NCBI GenBank assembly: GCA_910578085.1
Contig: CAJTPM010000010.1
Location: forward strand, 1-64,000
DNA from: an uncultured Lachnospiraceae bacterium
GTDB lineage: Bacteria > Bacillota > Clostridia > Lachnospirales > Lachnospiraceae
DNA: 64,000 bases
Reading direction: 5' to 3'
Under the pieces are notes generated by a model. That model was not told the DNA's origin and did not search any database. It saw nothing but the letters and a program-made list of their open reading frames with translations. Position 1 is the stretch's first letter. Each line of letters opens with the position of its first letter. Both the position numbers and the translations under genes were made by a program. Positions 25,938 to 35,599 of this stretch are shown here, in pieces.

Positions 25938-25966
25938 CCGGGAGAACAGGAACGCCGCTTTTTTTA
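25917..25966 (+). terminator. strong terminator / attenuator in element leader
   Basis: GCGGCGTT (25917-25924) / AACGCCGC (25951-25958) followed by seven T. It lies upstream of the truncated initiator gene, so it likely controlled read-through into it. Confidence 0.8.
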
Positions 25967-26028
25967 TGCCCTCATGTTACGCAGTAGGGGCAAAAAGAGC
26001 CTTGCTATATGCGGCTTTGCGGGCGCAC

Positions 26029-26068
26029 TTTTGCCGGGGACAGGGATTTATACCTAACCCCGGCAAAA
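26029..26068 (+). promoter_or_regulatory. stable hairpin before truncated initiator gene
   Basis: TTTTGCCGGGG / CCCCGGCAAAA forms an 11 bp stem with an 18 nt loop, not followed by a T tract. It is placed between the attenuator and the RBS of the initiator fragment. Confidence 0.6.
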
Positions 26069-26116
26069 TGGCGTTCTATCGCGTAACAAATCCACAACCA
26101 AAGGAGTGATGAAGCT

Positions 26117-26227
26117 ATGGCAGTTTTCCGAGTGGAGCGCAACAAGGGCTATACCGTTATGAGCAACCACCATTTACGCAACAAGGAACTGACCTTAAAG
26201 GCAAAGGGGCTTTTGCTTTTGTGTTAA
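26117..26227 (+). pseudogene. N-terminal fragment of mobile-element replication initiator
   Basis: Good RBS (AAAGGAG) and ATG, then MAVFRVERNKGYTVMSNHHL and RNKELTLKAKGLL. This is the start seen in DnaD/HTH-type replisome organiser proteins of Firmicutes integrative elements. Homology stops after KGLL; the frame ends LLC-stop in sequence belonging to a PTS gene. Only about 33 residues of a normally much larger protein remain. A deletion or recombination joined it to the neighbour. Confidence 0.75.
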
Positions 26228-26307
26228 CCTGGATCTTCTGGAAGGAAGAAGAGGATGATCATGGGAAGAAAGAAAAGACTTCTCAGACAAAACAGAAGGA
26301 AGGGGCG

Positions 26308-26772
26308 ATGCAGGCAGCCGCAGCGGAGCGCATCCTGTACGCGCCGGTAAAGGGAAATGTGATTGCAAGAGACTCCATTCCTGACGCCACCTTTGCGGCG
26401 GGGATACTGGGGGACGGCGTGGGGATCGAGCCGGAGGAAGGAATTGTGGTCTCCCCGGTGGACGGCGAGATCTCCACAGTGGTGGACAGCAGGCATGCGG
26501 TAGGTATCTCAGGGCCGGATGGAATGGAGCTTTTGATTCATGTGGGCGTGGATACGGTCAACATGAAAGGGGAAGGCTTTACCTGTTTTGTCAAAGAGGG
26601 AGACAAGGTGAAGGCCGGGCAGAAACTGATCGCTTTTGATATCAATAAGATCGTGCAGGCGGGGTATTCGCCTACCACCGCTGTGCTATTGACAAACAGC
26701 GATGATTATAGTAATTTTATGGTGAAAAAGATGGGACGGACAGAACGGATGGAAGAGATGTTAACTGTGTAA
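26308..26772 (+). CDS. PTS EIIA domain (glucose/sucrose family), left from a truncated EIIBCA gene
   Basis: Intact EIIA-Glc type domain, 154 aa from ATG 26308 (AAGGAAGGGGCG upstream). ILYAPVKGNVI opens the fold. His63 (DSRHAVGI) and phosphoacceptor His78 (LLIHVGVDTV) are 15 apart as in the family. In-frame sequence upstream from about 26209 reads GAFAFVLTWIFWKEEE, the end of an EIIC domain plus linker. The gene was therefore once an EIIBCA permease of the beta-glucoside/sucrose type, cut by the element fusion. The free domain could still phosphorylate a partner EIIB. The amylosucrase gene follows by 79 bp, suggesting an old sucrose-use operon. Confidence 0.85.
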   Translation: MQAAAAERILYAPVKGNVIARDSIPDATFAAGILGDGVGIEPEEGIVVSPVDGEISTVVDSRHAVGISGPDGMELLIHVGVDTVNMKGEGFTCFVKEGDKVKAGQKLIAFDINKIVQAGYSPTTAVLLTNSDDYSNFMVKKMGRTERMEEMLTV

Positions 26773-26851
26773 AGTGTGCAGGCATGCCGGGCTGACAGAG
26801 ATATCCGATGAAAAGATAATGCAGGACTAAAAATAACCGGAGGGGGATCAG

Positions 26852-28690
26852 ATGAGCGCAAAAACGCAGAAAGCGGAGTACAGAAAACGGTTTGAGGAGC
26901 GGATCGATGAACTGAGATGGCTGTACTGTGAGATTTATCACAATGATATGCAGGGGTTTACATGGCTTTGTGATTCCATGTACGAGTTTTACGAGGAGAG
27001 AAATGTAAACCTGAAAAAACTGGACAGAGCCAGAGAGAAAGATAAAAACTGGTATCACAGCAATAAACTTCTCGGGATGATGCTTTATACGGGCGCCTTT
27101 GCAGGAACATTGAAGGGCGTACAGAAAAAGCTGGATTATATCGAATCCTGTGGTGTAAACTATGTGCATCTGATGCCCCTTTTGGAAAGCCCCAAGGGGA
27201 AGGACGACGGCGGGTATGCCGTGGCGGATTTCAGAAAGGTGCAGCCGGAACTGGGGACCATAGAAGATCTGAGAGATCTGACGGAAGAGATGCATGAGAG
27301 AGGGATCAGCTGCTGTATGGATTTTGTGATGAACCATACCAGCGAGGAACACGCCTGGGCGAAAGCGGCGAGAGCGGGAGATCCGGAGGCCAGAAAGCGT
27401 TATTATTTCTATGACAACTGGGAGATTCCGGGGCAGTTTGAGCAGACCATGCCGCAGGTATTTCCCACCACGGCGCCGGGGAACTTTACCTGGTTTAAGG
27501 ACTGCCATCAGGCGGTGATGACCACCTTTTATCCCTATCAGTGGGACCTGAACTATGAAAACTGCGTGGTGTTCAACGATATGGTGGGCAATATGCTTTT
27601 TTTGGCCAACTGCGGGATCGATATTATCAGACTGGATGCGGTGCCCTATATCTGGAAGACGCTTGGGACAAACTGCAGAAACCTTCCCCAGGTACATACC
27701 CTTGTGAGAATGATGCGCCTGATCGGGGAGATCGTCTGCCCTGGCGTGCTGCTTTTAGGGGAAGTGGTGATGGAACCGGCGAAGGTGGTGCCGTATTTTG
27801 GCAGCGTGGAGAAGCCGGAGTGCCATATGTTATATAATGTGACGACCATGGCCAGCACCTGGCACACGGTGGCCACAAAGGATGTGAGACTGTTAAAAAG
27901 ACAGCTGGATCAGGTATTCGCCCTGCCGAAGGAGTATGTGTTCCTCAATTATCTGCGGTGCCATGACGATATTGGCTGGGGGCTTGACTATGACTGGCTG
28001 AAAAATTTCGGTATGGAAGAGGTGGCCCACAAAAAGTATCTGAACGATTACCTGACCGGGAAATGGGTGGGCAGCGACGCCAGAGGGGAACTCTACAACG
28101 ATGATCCGAGACTGGGGGATGCAAGGCTCTGCGGCACCACGGCTTCTCTGAGCGGTCTGGAGGCTGCGCTCTATGAGAAGGATGAAGAAAAGGCGGAAAA
28201 AGCGGTGAAGTGTATTGTGATGCTGCACGCCTGTCTGCTTTCCCAGAGCGGAATTCCGATGCTTTACAGCGGAGATGAGATCGGGCAGTTAAATGATTAT
28301 ACGTATAAGGAGGATCCGGATAAACAGGCGGACAGCCGTTATCTCCACAGAGGGCGTTTCCCCTGGGAGACGGTGAAGGAAAAGATTTCCCAGGAAATTT
28401 TCCGGACACTCAGAAAACTGGAACAGATCCGGGCGGAGAAAGAGATCTTCAGCATGGAGGCAGGGACTTATACTTTTGAGACAGGCAGCGATCGGGTGCT
28501 GGGGATCTGCAGAGAGCTGGATGGAAAGAGGCTGGTATCTTACTATAATTTCAGCGGGGTGTCTGTGAAGATCGATAAGGGCATCCTGGGGGATGGGAAG
28601 GGCTATAAGGATCTGGTGACAGAGAAGAAGCTTTCCGGAGAAGCGGGAGAGATAGAGGGTTACGGATATCTCTGGCTGTACAGAGAGTAA
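26852..28690 (+). CDS. amylosucrase-like GH13 enzyme
   Basis: 612 aa. The GH13 barrel of the amylosucrase subfamily makes alpha-glucan from sucrose, or hydrolyses or isomerises it. An N-terminal helical domain (1-75) precedes GVNYVHLMPLLESPKGKDDG and MDFVMNHTSEEHAWA. Nucleophile Asp262 is in IIRLDAVPYIW, acid/base Glu304 in LLGEVV, and His371-Asp372 in CHDDIGWG. SGIPMLYSGDEIGQLND follows. All catalytic residues are present. No signal peptide, so intracellular. GGAGGGGG lies 8 nt upstream. It probably acted with the truncated sugar permease next to it. Confidence 0.88.
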   Translation: MSAKTQKAEYRKRFEERIDELRWLYCEIYHNDMQGFTWLCDSMYEFYEERNVNLKKLDRAREKDKNWYHSNKLLGMMLYTGAFAGTLKGVQKKLDYIESCGVNYVHLMPLLESPKGKDDGGYAVADFRKVQPELGTIEDLRDLTEEMHERGISCCMDFVMNHTSEEHAWAKAARAGDPEARKRYYFYDNWEIPGQFEQTMPQVFPTTAPGNFTWFKDCHQAVMTTFYPYQWDLNYENCVVFNDMVGNMLFLANCGIDIIRLDAVPYIWKTLGTNCRNLPQVHTLVRMMRLIGEIVCPGVLLLGEVVMEPAKVVPYFGSVEKPECHMLYNVTTMASTWHTVATKDVRLLKRQLDQVFALPKEYVFLNYLRCHDDIGWGLDYDWLKNFGMEEVAHKKYLNDYLTGKWVGSDARGELYNDDPRLGDARLCGTTASLSGLEAALYEKDEEKAEKAVKCIVMLHACLLSQSGIPMLYSGDEIGQLNDYTYKEDPDKQADSRYLHRGRFPWETVKEKISQEIFRTLRKLEQIRAEKEIFSMEAGTYTFETGSDRVLGICRELDGKRLVSYYNFSGVSVKIDKGILGDGKGYKDLVTEKKLSGEAGEIEGYGYLWLYRE

Positions 28691-28733
28691 TAAAACTGCT
28701 GATTAGGATGTTGATGAGGAGAATGGACGATAT

Positions 28734-30605
28734 ATGTGCAGAGCAATAGGAAAAGGTATCATGATTTTATTGGCGGGGATTCTGATCGGGACAGCCTTGC
28801 TGTGGGGAGCCTATCTGATACCGATGTCTGAGGACAGTGTGCATGTAGTGGAATCTGTTGATATACTGGAGCAGGAGGGGTGGTATCCCACTGCTCCTTT
28901 AATGCGTCAGTATGTGGGTTCGGAAATAGGGAGAAACGGTGGCGGGATCATGGACAATTATACAGATTCCATTATGATTACCACAGCGGGCCATGATCCT
29001 GTGGAAGGTGCACTATATCAGGCCATGAATATGGCCGGTGATGTAAAAGAGACAGGGTACAGCTATTACTGGCACGGATATGTGGCTATTTTGCGTCCTC
29101 TGCTCTTGGTTTTGAATTATGCTGACATACGGGTAGTGAATCAGCTGCTTCAGATGATTATTGTAACGGCTATGGCCTGTCTGCTTTACCGTAGCAGGGG
29201 AGCAGCCTATGCCGCGTTGCCGCTCACTGTCTATGGGCTTTTAATGCCGATGGCCATTTCGCAGTCTCTGCAGTACAGCTGGGTATTTTATATTGGCATG
29301 ATTGGCTCACTGATTATCATTCAGTTTCGCTGTGGATTATCAAAAGGGCAAAGGATATATTTCTTTTTTTTGATACTGGGCATGCTTACGTCCTATCTGG
29401 ATCTGCTTACTTATCCGCTTTTTACCTGGGGCATCCCCATGATCTGGTGGGTCGTAACAGATGATGACAGCAAAGGAGCGGCAGGTCAGTTGTGGCAGGT
29501 GGTTCTTGGCGGAATCAGCTGGATTTTCGGTTACGGAGGGCTGTGGGCCGGGAAATGGGTCGTGGGGCAGATCGTCACAGGGCAGCCGGTGATTGCCCAG
29601 GCATGGTATGAGGTGTTGTATCGTGCCGGGCGCTCGCCGGACGCCGTTGGATATTCCTTTTCCTATCAGGAATCCATTCTGCGTAATCTGTTGGTCTGCA
29701 TCAGTGTACAGACGGTGTTTTTGCTGGGAGCGTGGATGATATGGTGGTGTTATAAAGCTGTCAGGAAGTCGTATCTGATAAGGAAAGAAAAGACATTAGC
29801 GCTGCTGTTAGTGGCATCTTCGCCGATTGTGTGGTATATGGCGCTTCATGATCATACGCATGTGCATAATAACTTTACTTACCGAATTTTCATGATCGGG
29901 ATAACGGCACTGCTTGCGTCAATGATACATTGCTGGGAAACAGAAAAACCCAGGGGATACCGTCTGGAGAAGAGTGATAAAGTAAAACGGATCATACCGG
30001 CAGTTATGGTGTTTACGGCGTTTTTGATTGCTTTCAATATGAAAGATGAGACGTATATCCATAACGGGGGTTACAAGGAAACGGTTCTGGAGTTGACGGA
30101 AGAGGTGGAATGCATACAGGAATTCCATCCGTCCTTTGACCGAATTGGCTTCATGAATATCTGGCTGTGTGCTGAAAATGGAGAGTCCGGGGAGATAGAT
30201 GTAAAAATCCGGGAAAAAGGCGGAAAAACACTGTGGGAGTACTCCTTGTCGGCAGGAGATGTTGCGGGTGGCACATTTTATGAATTTCCGGTAAAACTTC
30301 ATCTGGACAGAAGGAAAACGTACCAGATCTGTATGGAAGGAAGAGATCTGGGGGAAAATCGTGTTTATTCTGCCGGAGCGGGAGAGGGCCTGCATCCACT
30401 TACAGAATTGTCCTCTTTACAAATTGGTGATCTGGAATATGACACACAGTTAACTTTCGGCGTCCTTTATCGTTATCAGGCAAATTTATTGAAGATACTG
30501 TTTACGGCGGAGCTTGTGTTGCTGATTTCCTGGAATCTGTATCTGTTTGCCGATATAGTGGTGCGTTGGTCAGTGAGAAAGCGGTCGGGCCTGGGGACAG
30601 GTTAA
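28734..30605 (+). CDS. large polytopic membrane protein, 623 aa
   Basis: Not matched to a named family. A TM helix at about 8-30 is followed by an extracytoplasmic loop (about 31-125) and then about ten TM segments between 125 and 445. A C-terminal extracytoplasmic domain (about 455-585) looks beta-rich (IDVKIREKGGKTLWEYSLSA), and a last TM lies at about 590-612. The layout recalls GT-C glycosyltransferases and other lipid-linked sugar enzymes. No DxD or DDx motif is evident where expected, although Asp/Glu occur in the first loop. A cell-envelope role is inferred only. Confidence 0.7.
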   Translation: MCRAIGKGIMILLAGILIGTALLWGAYLIPMSEDSVHVVESVDILEQEGWYPTAPLMRQYVGSEIGRNGGGIMDNYTDSIMITTAGHDPVEGALYQAMNMAGDVKETGYSYYWHGYVAILRPLLLVLNYADIRVVNQLLQMIIVTAMACLLYRSRGAAYAALPLTVYGLLMPMAISQSLQYSWVFYIGMIGSLIIIQFRCGLSKGQRIYFFFLILGMLTSYLDLLTYPLFTWGIPMIWWVVTDDDSKGAAGQLWQVVLGGISWIFGYGGLWAGKWVVGQIVTGQPVIAQAWYEVLYRAGRSPDAVGYSFSYQESILRNLLVCISVQTVFLLGAWMIWWCYKAVRKSYLIRKEKTLALLLVASSPIVWYMALHDHTHVHNNFTYRIFMIGITALLASMIHCWETEKPRGYRLEKSDKVKRIIPAVMVFTAFLIAFNMKDETYIHNGGYKETVLELTEEVECIQEFHPSFDRIGFMNIWLCAENGESGEIDVKIREKGGKTLWEYSLSAGDVAGGTFYEFPVKLHLDRRKTYQICMEGRDLGENRVYSAGAGEGLHPLTELSSLQIGDLEYDTQLTFGVLYRYQANLLKILFTAELVLLISWNLYLFADIVVRWSVRKRSGLGTG

Positions 30606-30669
30606 TACGGTTAAGCAACGGTTCAGCGATCTACTGTTTTGCGGTTACGCAAAAGAAAGCAATAAGATA

Positions 30670-30698
30670 TTGAAAAATAGGAAGTAGTCGATTATAAT
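30670..30698 (+). promoter_or_regulatory. sigma-A promoter of lipoprotein gene
   Basis: TTGAAA, 17 bp spacer, TATAAT, 42 bp upstream of the ATG at 30740. Confidence 0.75.
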
Positions 30699-30739
30699 AA
30701 AATTGTTATGCCTTAAAAGCTTAAAAGAGGAGTGGGACG

Positions 30740-31378
30740 ATGAAAAAATTCAGTAAGATACTGCCTTTGGCGATAATGGTTTTATTGCTCGGCGGCTGTG
30801 GGAAGACTACGGTTGAGATGACGACTATTGCAATACAGAAAGATGGTACGATCAGACATACGATGGTGGAGGACTTTGGAGAAGAGTCTGTGGAAGCACT
30901 GGAAAAGCTGATGTCAGAGAAGGCGGCAGACTATAATAACAACAATTCTGCAGGTGCGGGCGGAGTTACCGTGGATGAGGTGGAAGCGGGTGATGGCGTG
31001 ATCAGAGTGGTGATGACTTATCCGGATGCGGCCGCCTTTGATGGTTTTATGAATATGGATGTAGTGGCAGTGGATCCTGCTCTGCGGGCCCCCTTTTTCT
31101 ATGGTACTGTGGAAGATGCCTATGAACAGGGGTATGATCTGGAAATAGAAATGCACAGTTCGGAGGATGACAGTGCGCTTCAGGGGAAGGGCGATCTTCT
31201 GGCGATGGGAAAAAACAGGATTATTATTTATGACAGTGAAATGAACCTGGGGGCGCCGGTACAGATCAGCACCCAGGATGAGCTGCTTTATATTTCTGAC
31301 AATGTGGCAGTGGCAGGAAAGAATGTGGTGGAGATTGCGGAGACGGATGAACTGGCATATATTTTACTGAACGGATAA
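30740..31378 (+). CDS. hypothetical lipoprotein, 212 aa
   Basis: Signal peptide with lipobox LLGGCG (Cys about 20). The mature part is acidic, with no enzyme motif. VEMTTIAIQKDGTIRHTMVE at the start and YDLEIEMHSSEDD in the middle suggest a beta-rich domain. Own promoter and good SD (AGAGGAG). Its own operon is flanked by the membrane protein and glyS. Anchored on the outer face of the membrane; function unknown. Confidence 0.75.
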   Translation: MKKFSKILPLAIMVLLLGGCGKTTVEMTTIAIQKDGTIRHTMVEDFGEESVEALEKLMSEKAADYNNNNSAGAGGVTVDEVEAGDGVIRVVMTYPDAAAFDGFMNMDVVAVDPALRAPFFYGTVEDAYEQGYDLEIEMHSSEDDSALQGKGDLLAMGKNRIIIYDSEMNLGAPVQISTQDELLYISDNVAVAGKNVVEIAETDELAYILLNG

Positions 31379-31522
31379 ACAGGCCGGGATGCCGGATGAA
31401 CCTTAAACTGACAGGGAAGCGTGTCAGGGATGAAAGGTAAAATCCGTATCAAGAGCTTATCGATATAATGAGAAGCGATAGTGAGAAAAAAGTAAAACAG
31501 GACAGGATGAGAGGAGAGAAGT

Positions 31523-32911
31523 ATGGAAAAAACAATGGAAAAGATCGTGGCGCTTGCAAAGGCAAGGGGATTTGTATATCCCGGCTCTGAGATTTACGGC
31601 GGGCTCGCCAATACATGGGACTACGGTAATCTCGGCGTGGAGTTGAAAAATAACGTAAAAAAAGCCTGGTGGCAGAAATTTATCACGGAAAATCCCTACA
31701 ACGTGGGTGTGGACTGCGCGATCTTAATGAATCCCCAGACCTGGATCGCTTCCGGACATCTGGGAGGTTTTTCCGATCCTTTAATGGACTGTAAGGAGTG
31801 TAAGGAGCGTTTTCGCGCAGACAAGATCATCGAAGACTATGCGCAGGAAAATAGGATTGATTTGGGCAGGCCTATCGACGCTTATTCCCAGGAGGAAATG
31901 AAGCATTTTATCGAGGAGCACAATGTTCCCTGTCCTTCCTGCGGCAAGCATAATTTCACGGATATCCGTCAGTTTAATCTGATGTTTAAGACCTTCCAGG
32001 GTGTGACGGAGGATGCAAAGAATACAGTTTATTTAAGACCGGAGACAGCCCAGGGTATTTTTGTAAACTTTAAAAATGTACAGAGAACTTCCCGGAAAAA
32101 ACTGCCCTTCGGTATCGGCCAGATCGGCAAATCTTTCCGGAACGAGATCACACCGGGCAACTTTACCTTCCGCACCAGAGAGTTTGAGCAGATGGAGCTG
32201 GAATTTTTCTGTGAACCTGACACGGATATGGAATGGTTCCAGTACTGGAGAGGCTTCTGCAGAGATTGGCTGCTGTCTCTTGGCATGAAGGAAGAGGAGA
32301 TGCGTTTAAGGGACCATGCGAAAGAAGAATTAAGCTTCTATTCGAAAGGCACCACGGATATCGAGTTCTTATTCCCCTTCGGCTGGGGTGAACTCTGGGG
32401 AATCGCGGACAGGACAGACTATGATCTGACAAGGCATCAGGAAGTTTCCGGCGAGGATATGAGTTATTTTGATGACAGTAAGGGCGAGAAATATGTGCCT
32501 TATGTCGTGGAGCCTTCTCTCGGCGCGGACCGTGTGGTGTTGGCGTTCCTCTGCGCGGCTTACGATGAGGAGGAGTTAGAGGGCGGGGATATGAGAACAG
32601 TGTTGCGGTTCCATCCGGCGCTGGCTCCCGTGAAGATCGGTGTGCTGCCGTTGTCCAAAAAATTAAATGAGGGCGCGGAGAAGATCTATACGCAGCTGTG
32701 TAAAAAGTATAACTGTGAGTTTGATGACAGAGGAAATATTGGGAAGCGGTACCGCAGACAGGATGAGATCGGTACACCCTTCTGTGTGACCTATGATTTT
32801 GATTCCGAGACCGACGGCAAGGTGACGGTTCGTTTCAGGGACTCCATGGAGCAGGAGAGAGTTGCCATTGACGAACTGGACGCTTATTTTGCGGATAAAT
32901 TTACTTTTTAA
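31523..32911 (+). CDS. glyS: glycyl-tRNA synthetase, dimeric type
   Basis: 462 aa class II synthetase of the alpha-2 type. [20 protein letters not shown] opens the catalytic domain; motif 2 is [21 protein letters not shown]; motif 3 is GLxxR-like in the segment [13 protein letters not shown]. Anticodon-binding domain from about 355. No T-box leader is seen in the 144 bp upstream. alaS follows by 28 bp in the same operon. Confidence 0.93.
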   Translation: MEKTMEKIVALAKARGFVYPGSEIYGGLANTWDYGNLGVELKNNVKKAWWQKFITENPYNVGVDCAILMNPQTWIASGHLGGFSDPLMDCKECKERFRADKIIEDYAQENRIDLGRPIDAYSQEEMKHFIEEHNVPCPSCGKHNFTDIRQFNLMFKTFQGVTEDAKNTVYLRPETAQGIFVNFKNVQRTSRKKLPFGIGQIGKSFRNEITPGNFTFRTREFEQMELEFFCEPDTDMEWFQYWRGFCRDWLLSLGMKEEEMRLRDHAKEELSFYSKGTTDIEFLFPFGWGELWGIADRTDYDLTRHQEVSGEDMSYFDDSKGEKYVPYVVEPSLGADRVVLAFLCAAYDEEELEGGDMRTVLRFHPALAPVKIGVLPLSKKLNEGAEKIYTQLCKKYNCEFDDRGNIGKRYRRQDEIGTPFCVTYDFDSETDGKVTVRFRDSMEQERVAIDELDAYFADKFTF

Positions 32912-32939
32912 ATAACAGTGGAAAGAGCATGGTGAAGAG

Positions 32940-35579
32940 ATGAAAGCATACGGCGTAAATGAACTGCGAAAAATGTTTCTGGAGTTTTTTGAGAGTAAAG
33001 GGCATCTGAAAATGAAAAGTTTTTCTCTGGTGCCCCACAATGATAACAGTCTGCTGTTGATCAATTCCGGCATGGCGCCCTTAAAGCCCTATTTTACCGG
33101 GCAGGAGATCCCACCCAGAAGAAGAGTGACGACCTGTCAGAAGTGTATCCGGACCGGAGATCTGGAGAATGTAGGAAAGACAGCGCGCCACGGCACCTTT
33201 TTTGAGATGCTGGGGAACTTTTCCTTCGGCGATTATTTTAAGCGGGAAGCTATCACATGGACCTGGGAATTTTTGACGGAGGTGGTGGGGCTGCCGGCGG
33301 ACAGGCTGTATCCTTCCATCTATGAAGAGGATGAGGAGGCTTTCGAGATCTGGAACAGGGAGATCGGTATCGCGCCGGAGAGGATCTTCCGGTTTGGCAA
33401 GGAGGATAATTTCTGGGAGCATGGTTCCGGCCCCTGCGGCCCCTGTTCAGAGGTTTATTATGACAGGGGAGAGAAATACGGCTGTGGGAAACCGGGCTGT
33501 ACGGTAGGCTGCGACTGCGATCGCTATATGGAAGTCTGGAACGATGTGTTCACCCAGTTTGACAATGACGGCAAGGGAAATTATTCTGAGCTGGAGCAGA
33601 AAAATATCGATACCGGCATGGGACTTGAGCGTCTGGCGGTGGTGGTACAGGACGTGGACTCCATCTTTGATGTGGATACGGTGCAGGCGCTGCGTAACAG
33701 GGTATGCGAGATTGCCGGAGTGTCTTACCATGAAAACGAGGATACGGATGTTTCCATCCGGATCATCACGGACCACATCCGTTCCGCAACTTTTATGATC
33801 TCCGACGGGATCATGCCTTCCAACGAGGGAAGAGGCTATGTGCTCAGGCGGATCATCCGCCGTGCGGCGCGTCAGGGAAGGAAGCTGGGGATACAGGGGA
33901 CTTTCCTGGCAGGGCTTTCGGAGGCGGTGATCGCGGGCTCCAAAGACGGATACCCGGAACTGGAAGAGAAGAAGGCATTTATTTTAAATGTGCTGACGCA
34001 GGAAGAAAATAAATTCAACAGCACCATCGATCAGGGCTTAAGCATCTTACAGGAGATGATGCAGGAACTGGAAAGAGAGAGGAAAAAGGAACTGGCGGGC
34101 GAGGATGCCTTCCGGCTTTATGATACCTTTGGCTTCCCCCTTGATCTGACGAAGGAGATCCTGGAGGAAAAGGGTTTTTCTGTGGCGGAAGAGGGCTTTC
34201 AGCGCTGCATGAAAGAGCAGAAGGAGAAAGCCAGAGGAGCCCGCAGGGAAACAAACTATATGGGCGCTGACGCCACGGTCTATGAATCCATAGATCCTTC
34301 TGTGACAACAGAGTTTGTGGGCTATGACAGGCTGGAATTCGAGTCTGAGATCACGGTGATGACAACGGAAAGTGAGATCGTGGACGCTCTGACGGACGGT
34401 GAAGTGGGAACGATCTTTGTGAAGGAGACACCCTTCTATGCGACCATGGGCGGCCAGGCGGGGGATCACGGCCTGATCACTACAGCGGAGGGAGAGTTTC
34501 GGGTAGAGGATACCGTAAAGCTTTTAGGCGGCAAAGTCGGCCATATCGGCAGAGTAGTAAAGGGCATGTTAAAAACCGGTGATGTGGTGACGCTGCACGT
34601 GGACGAAGCGCGCAGGATGAGTACCTGCAAAAACCACAGTGCGACGCATCTGCTGCAGAAGGCCCTCAGAGAAGTGCTGGGCGATCATGTGGAACAGGCC
34701 GGTTCCTACAACGATCCTGACAGGCTACGTTTTGATTTCAGCCATTTTTCCTCGATGACGGCGGAGGAGATCGCCAGAGTGGAGGCCCTTGTCAATGCAC
34801 AGATTCAGGCGAATGTGCCGGTGGTGACAAAGATCATGACCGTGGAAGAGGCGAAAAAGACCGGTGCGATGGCATTGTTTGGAGAAAAATACGGCGAGAC
34901 TGTCCGTGTGGTGGAGATGGGCGAATCCAAAGAGTTCTGCGGCGGTACCCATGTGCGGGATACCGGCGTGATTTCCGCGTTTAAGATTGTTTCCGAAAAC
35001 GGTGTGGCGGCAGGGATCCGCAGGATCGAGGCGCTGACCGGCGGCAATGTATTCGCTTATTATGCGGAGATGGAAGAGCGCTTAAATCAGGCGGCAAAAG
35101 TATTAAAGACGACGCCTGCGAATATCGTGGAAAAATGTCAGCATGTGATGGCGGACATGAAGGCGCTGCAGAGTGAAAATGAGTCCCTGAAGAGCAGGGC
35201 GGCAAAGGAAGCGCTGGGCGACGTGATGGATAGCGTGACGGAAATAAAAGGAGTGAAACTTCTGGCGGCCAGTGTGGCTGATGTGGATATGAACGGGCTG
35301 CGGGATCTGGGCGACCAGCTGAAGGAAAAGCTGGGAGAGGGCGTTGTAGTGCTTGCCTCGGCAAAAGAGGGTAAGGTAAACCTGATGGCCATGGCGACTG
35401 ACGTCGCCCTGCAGAAAGGCGCCCATGCCGGTAATCTGATCAAAGGGATCGCAGGCCTTGTGGGCGGCGGCGGCGGCGGCCGGCCGAATATGGCACAGGC
35501 AGGCGGGAAGAACCCGGAGGGGATTCCTGCGGCCATAGCGGAGGCAGCAAAGGTATTGGATGGCCAGCTGAAAGAGTAA
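32940..35579 (+). CDS. alaS: alanyl-tRNA synthetase
   Basis: 879 aa, standard length. The N-terminal LRKMFLEFFESKGHLKMKSF and GNFSFGDYFK are class II alanyl synthetase motifs. The editing domain has the HxxxH of CKNHSATHLLQKALRE and the Cys/His of FCGGTHVRDTG. The C-terminal DHHA1 domain ends in the Gly-rich LVGGGGGGRPNMAQAGGKN, typical of AlaS. All domains present. Confidence 0.95.
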   Translation: MKAYGVNELRKMFLEFFESKGHLKMKSFSLVPHNDNSLLLINSGMAPLKPYFTGQEIPPRRRVTTCQKCIRTGDLENVGKTARHGTFFEMLGNFSFGDYFKREAITWTWEFLTEVVGLPADRLYPSIYEEDEEAFEIWNREIGIAPERIFRFGKEDNFWEHGSGPCGPCSEVYYDRGEKYGCGKPGCTVGCDCDRYMEVWNDVFTQFDNDGKGNYSELEQKNIDTGMGLERLAVVVQDVDSIFDVDTVQALRNRVCEIAGVSYHENEDTDVSIRIITDHIRSATFMISDGIMPSNEGRGYVLRRIIRRAARQGRKLGIQGTFLAGLSEAVIAGSKDGYPELEEKKAFILNVLTQEENKFNSTIDQGLSILQEMMQELERERKKELAGEDAFRLYDTFGFPLDLTKEILEEKGFSVAEEGFQRCMKEQKEKARGARRETNYMGADATVYESIDPSVTTEFVGYDRLEFESEITVMTTESEIVDALTDGEVGTIFVKETPFYATMGGQAGDHGLITTAEGEFRVEDTVKLLGGKVGHIGRVVKGMLKTGDVVTLHVDEARRMSTCKNHSATHLLQKALREVLGDHVEQAGSYNDPDRLRFDFSHFSSMTAEEIARVEALVNAQIQANVPVVTKIMTVEEAKKTGAMALFGEKYGETVRVVEMGESKEFCGGTHVRDTGVISAFKIVSENGVAAGIRRIEALTGGNVFAYYAEMEERLNQAAKVLKTTPANIVEKCQHVMADMKALQSENESLKSRAAKEALGDVMDSVTEIKGVKLLAASVADVDMNGLRDLGDQLKEKLGEGVVVLASAKEGKVNLMAMATDVALQKGAHAGNLIKGIAGLVGGGGGGRPNMAQAGGKNPEGIPAAIAEAAKVLDGQLKE

Positions 35580-35599
35580 GGAAGAAACGGGAAAATACT

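Larger units (their letters stand above)
25740..26214 (+). mobile_element. remnant of an integrative element (replication-region end)
   Basis: Between recO and a sugar-PTS gene tail lies about 475 bp with features of a conjugative or integrative element. A frame ends in IEKE and stop near 25890, followed by a 14-codon leader-like ORF overlapping a strong terminator. A second large hairpin comes next, then the first 30-odd codons of a replication initiator. The right edge joins directly to PTS coding sequence near 26209-26216. The left edge is not defined. Confidence 0.6.

Noticed and set aside
26717-27697. Minus-strand frame opposite the amylosucrase gene
   Set aside because: Shadow of the plus-strand coding sequence.
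31379-31522. T-box leader before glyS
   Set aside because: No AGGGTGGNACCGCG motif and no antiterminator/terminator pair.
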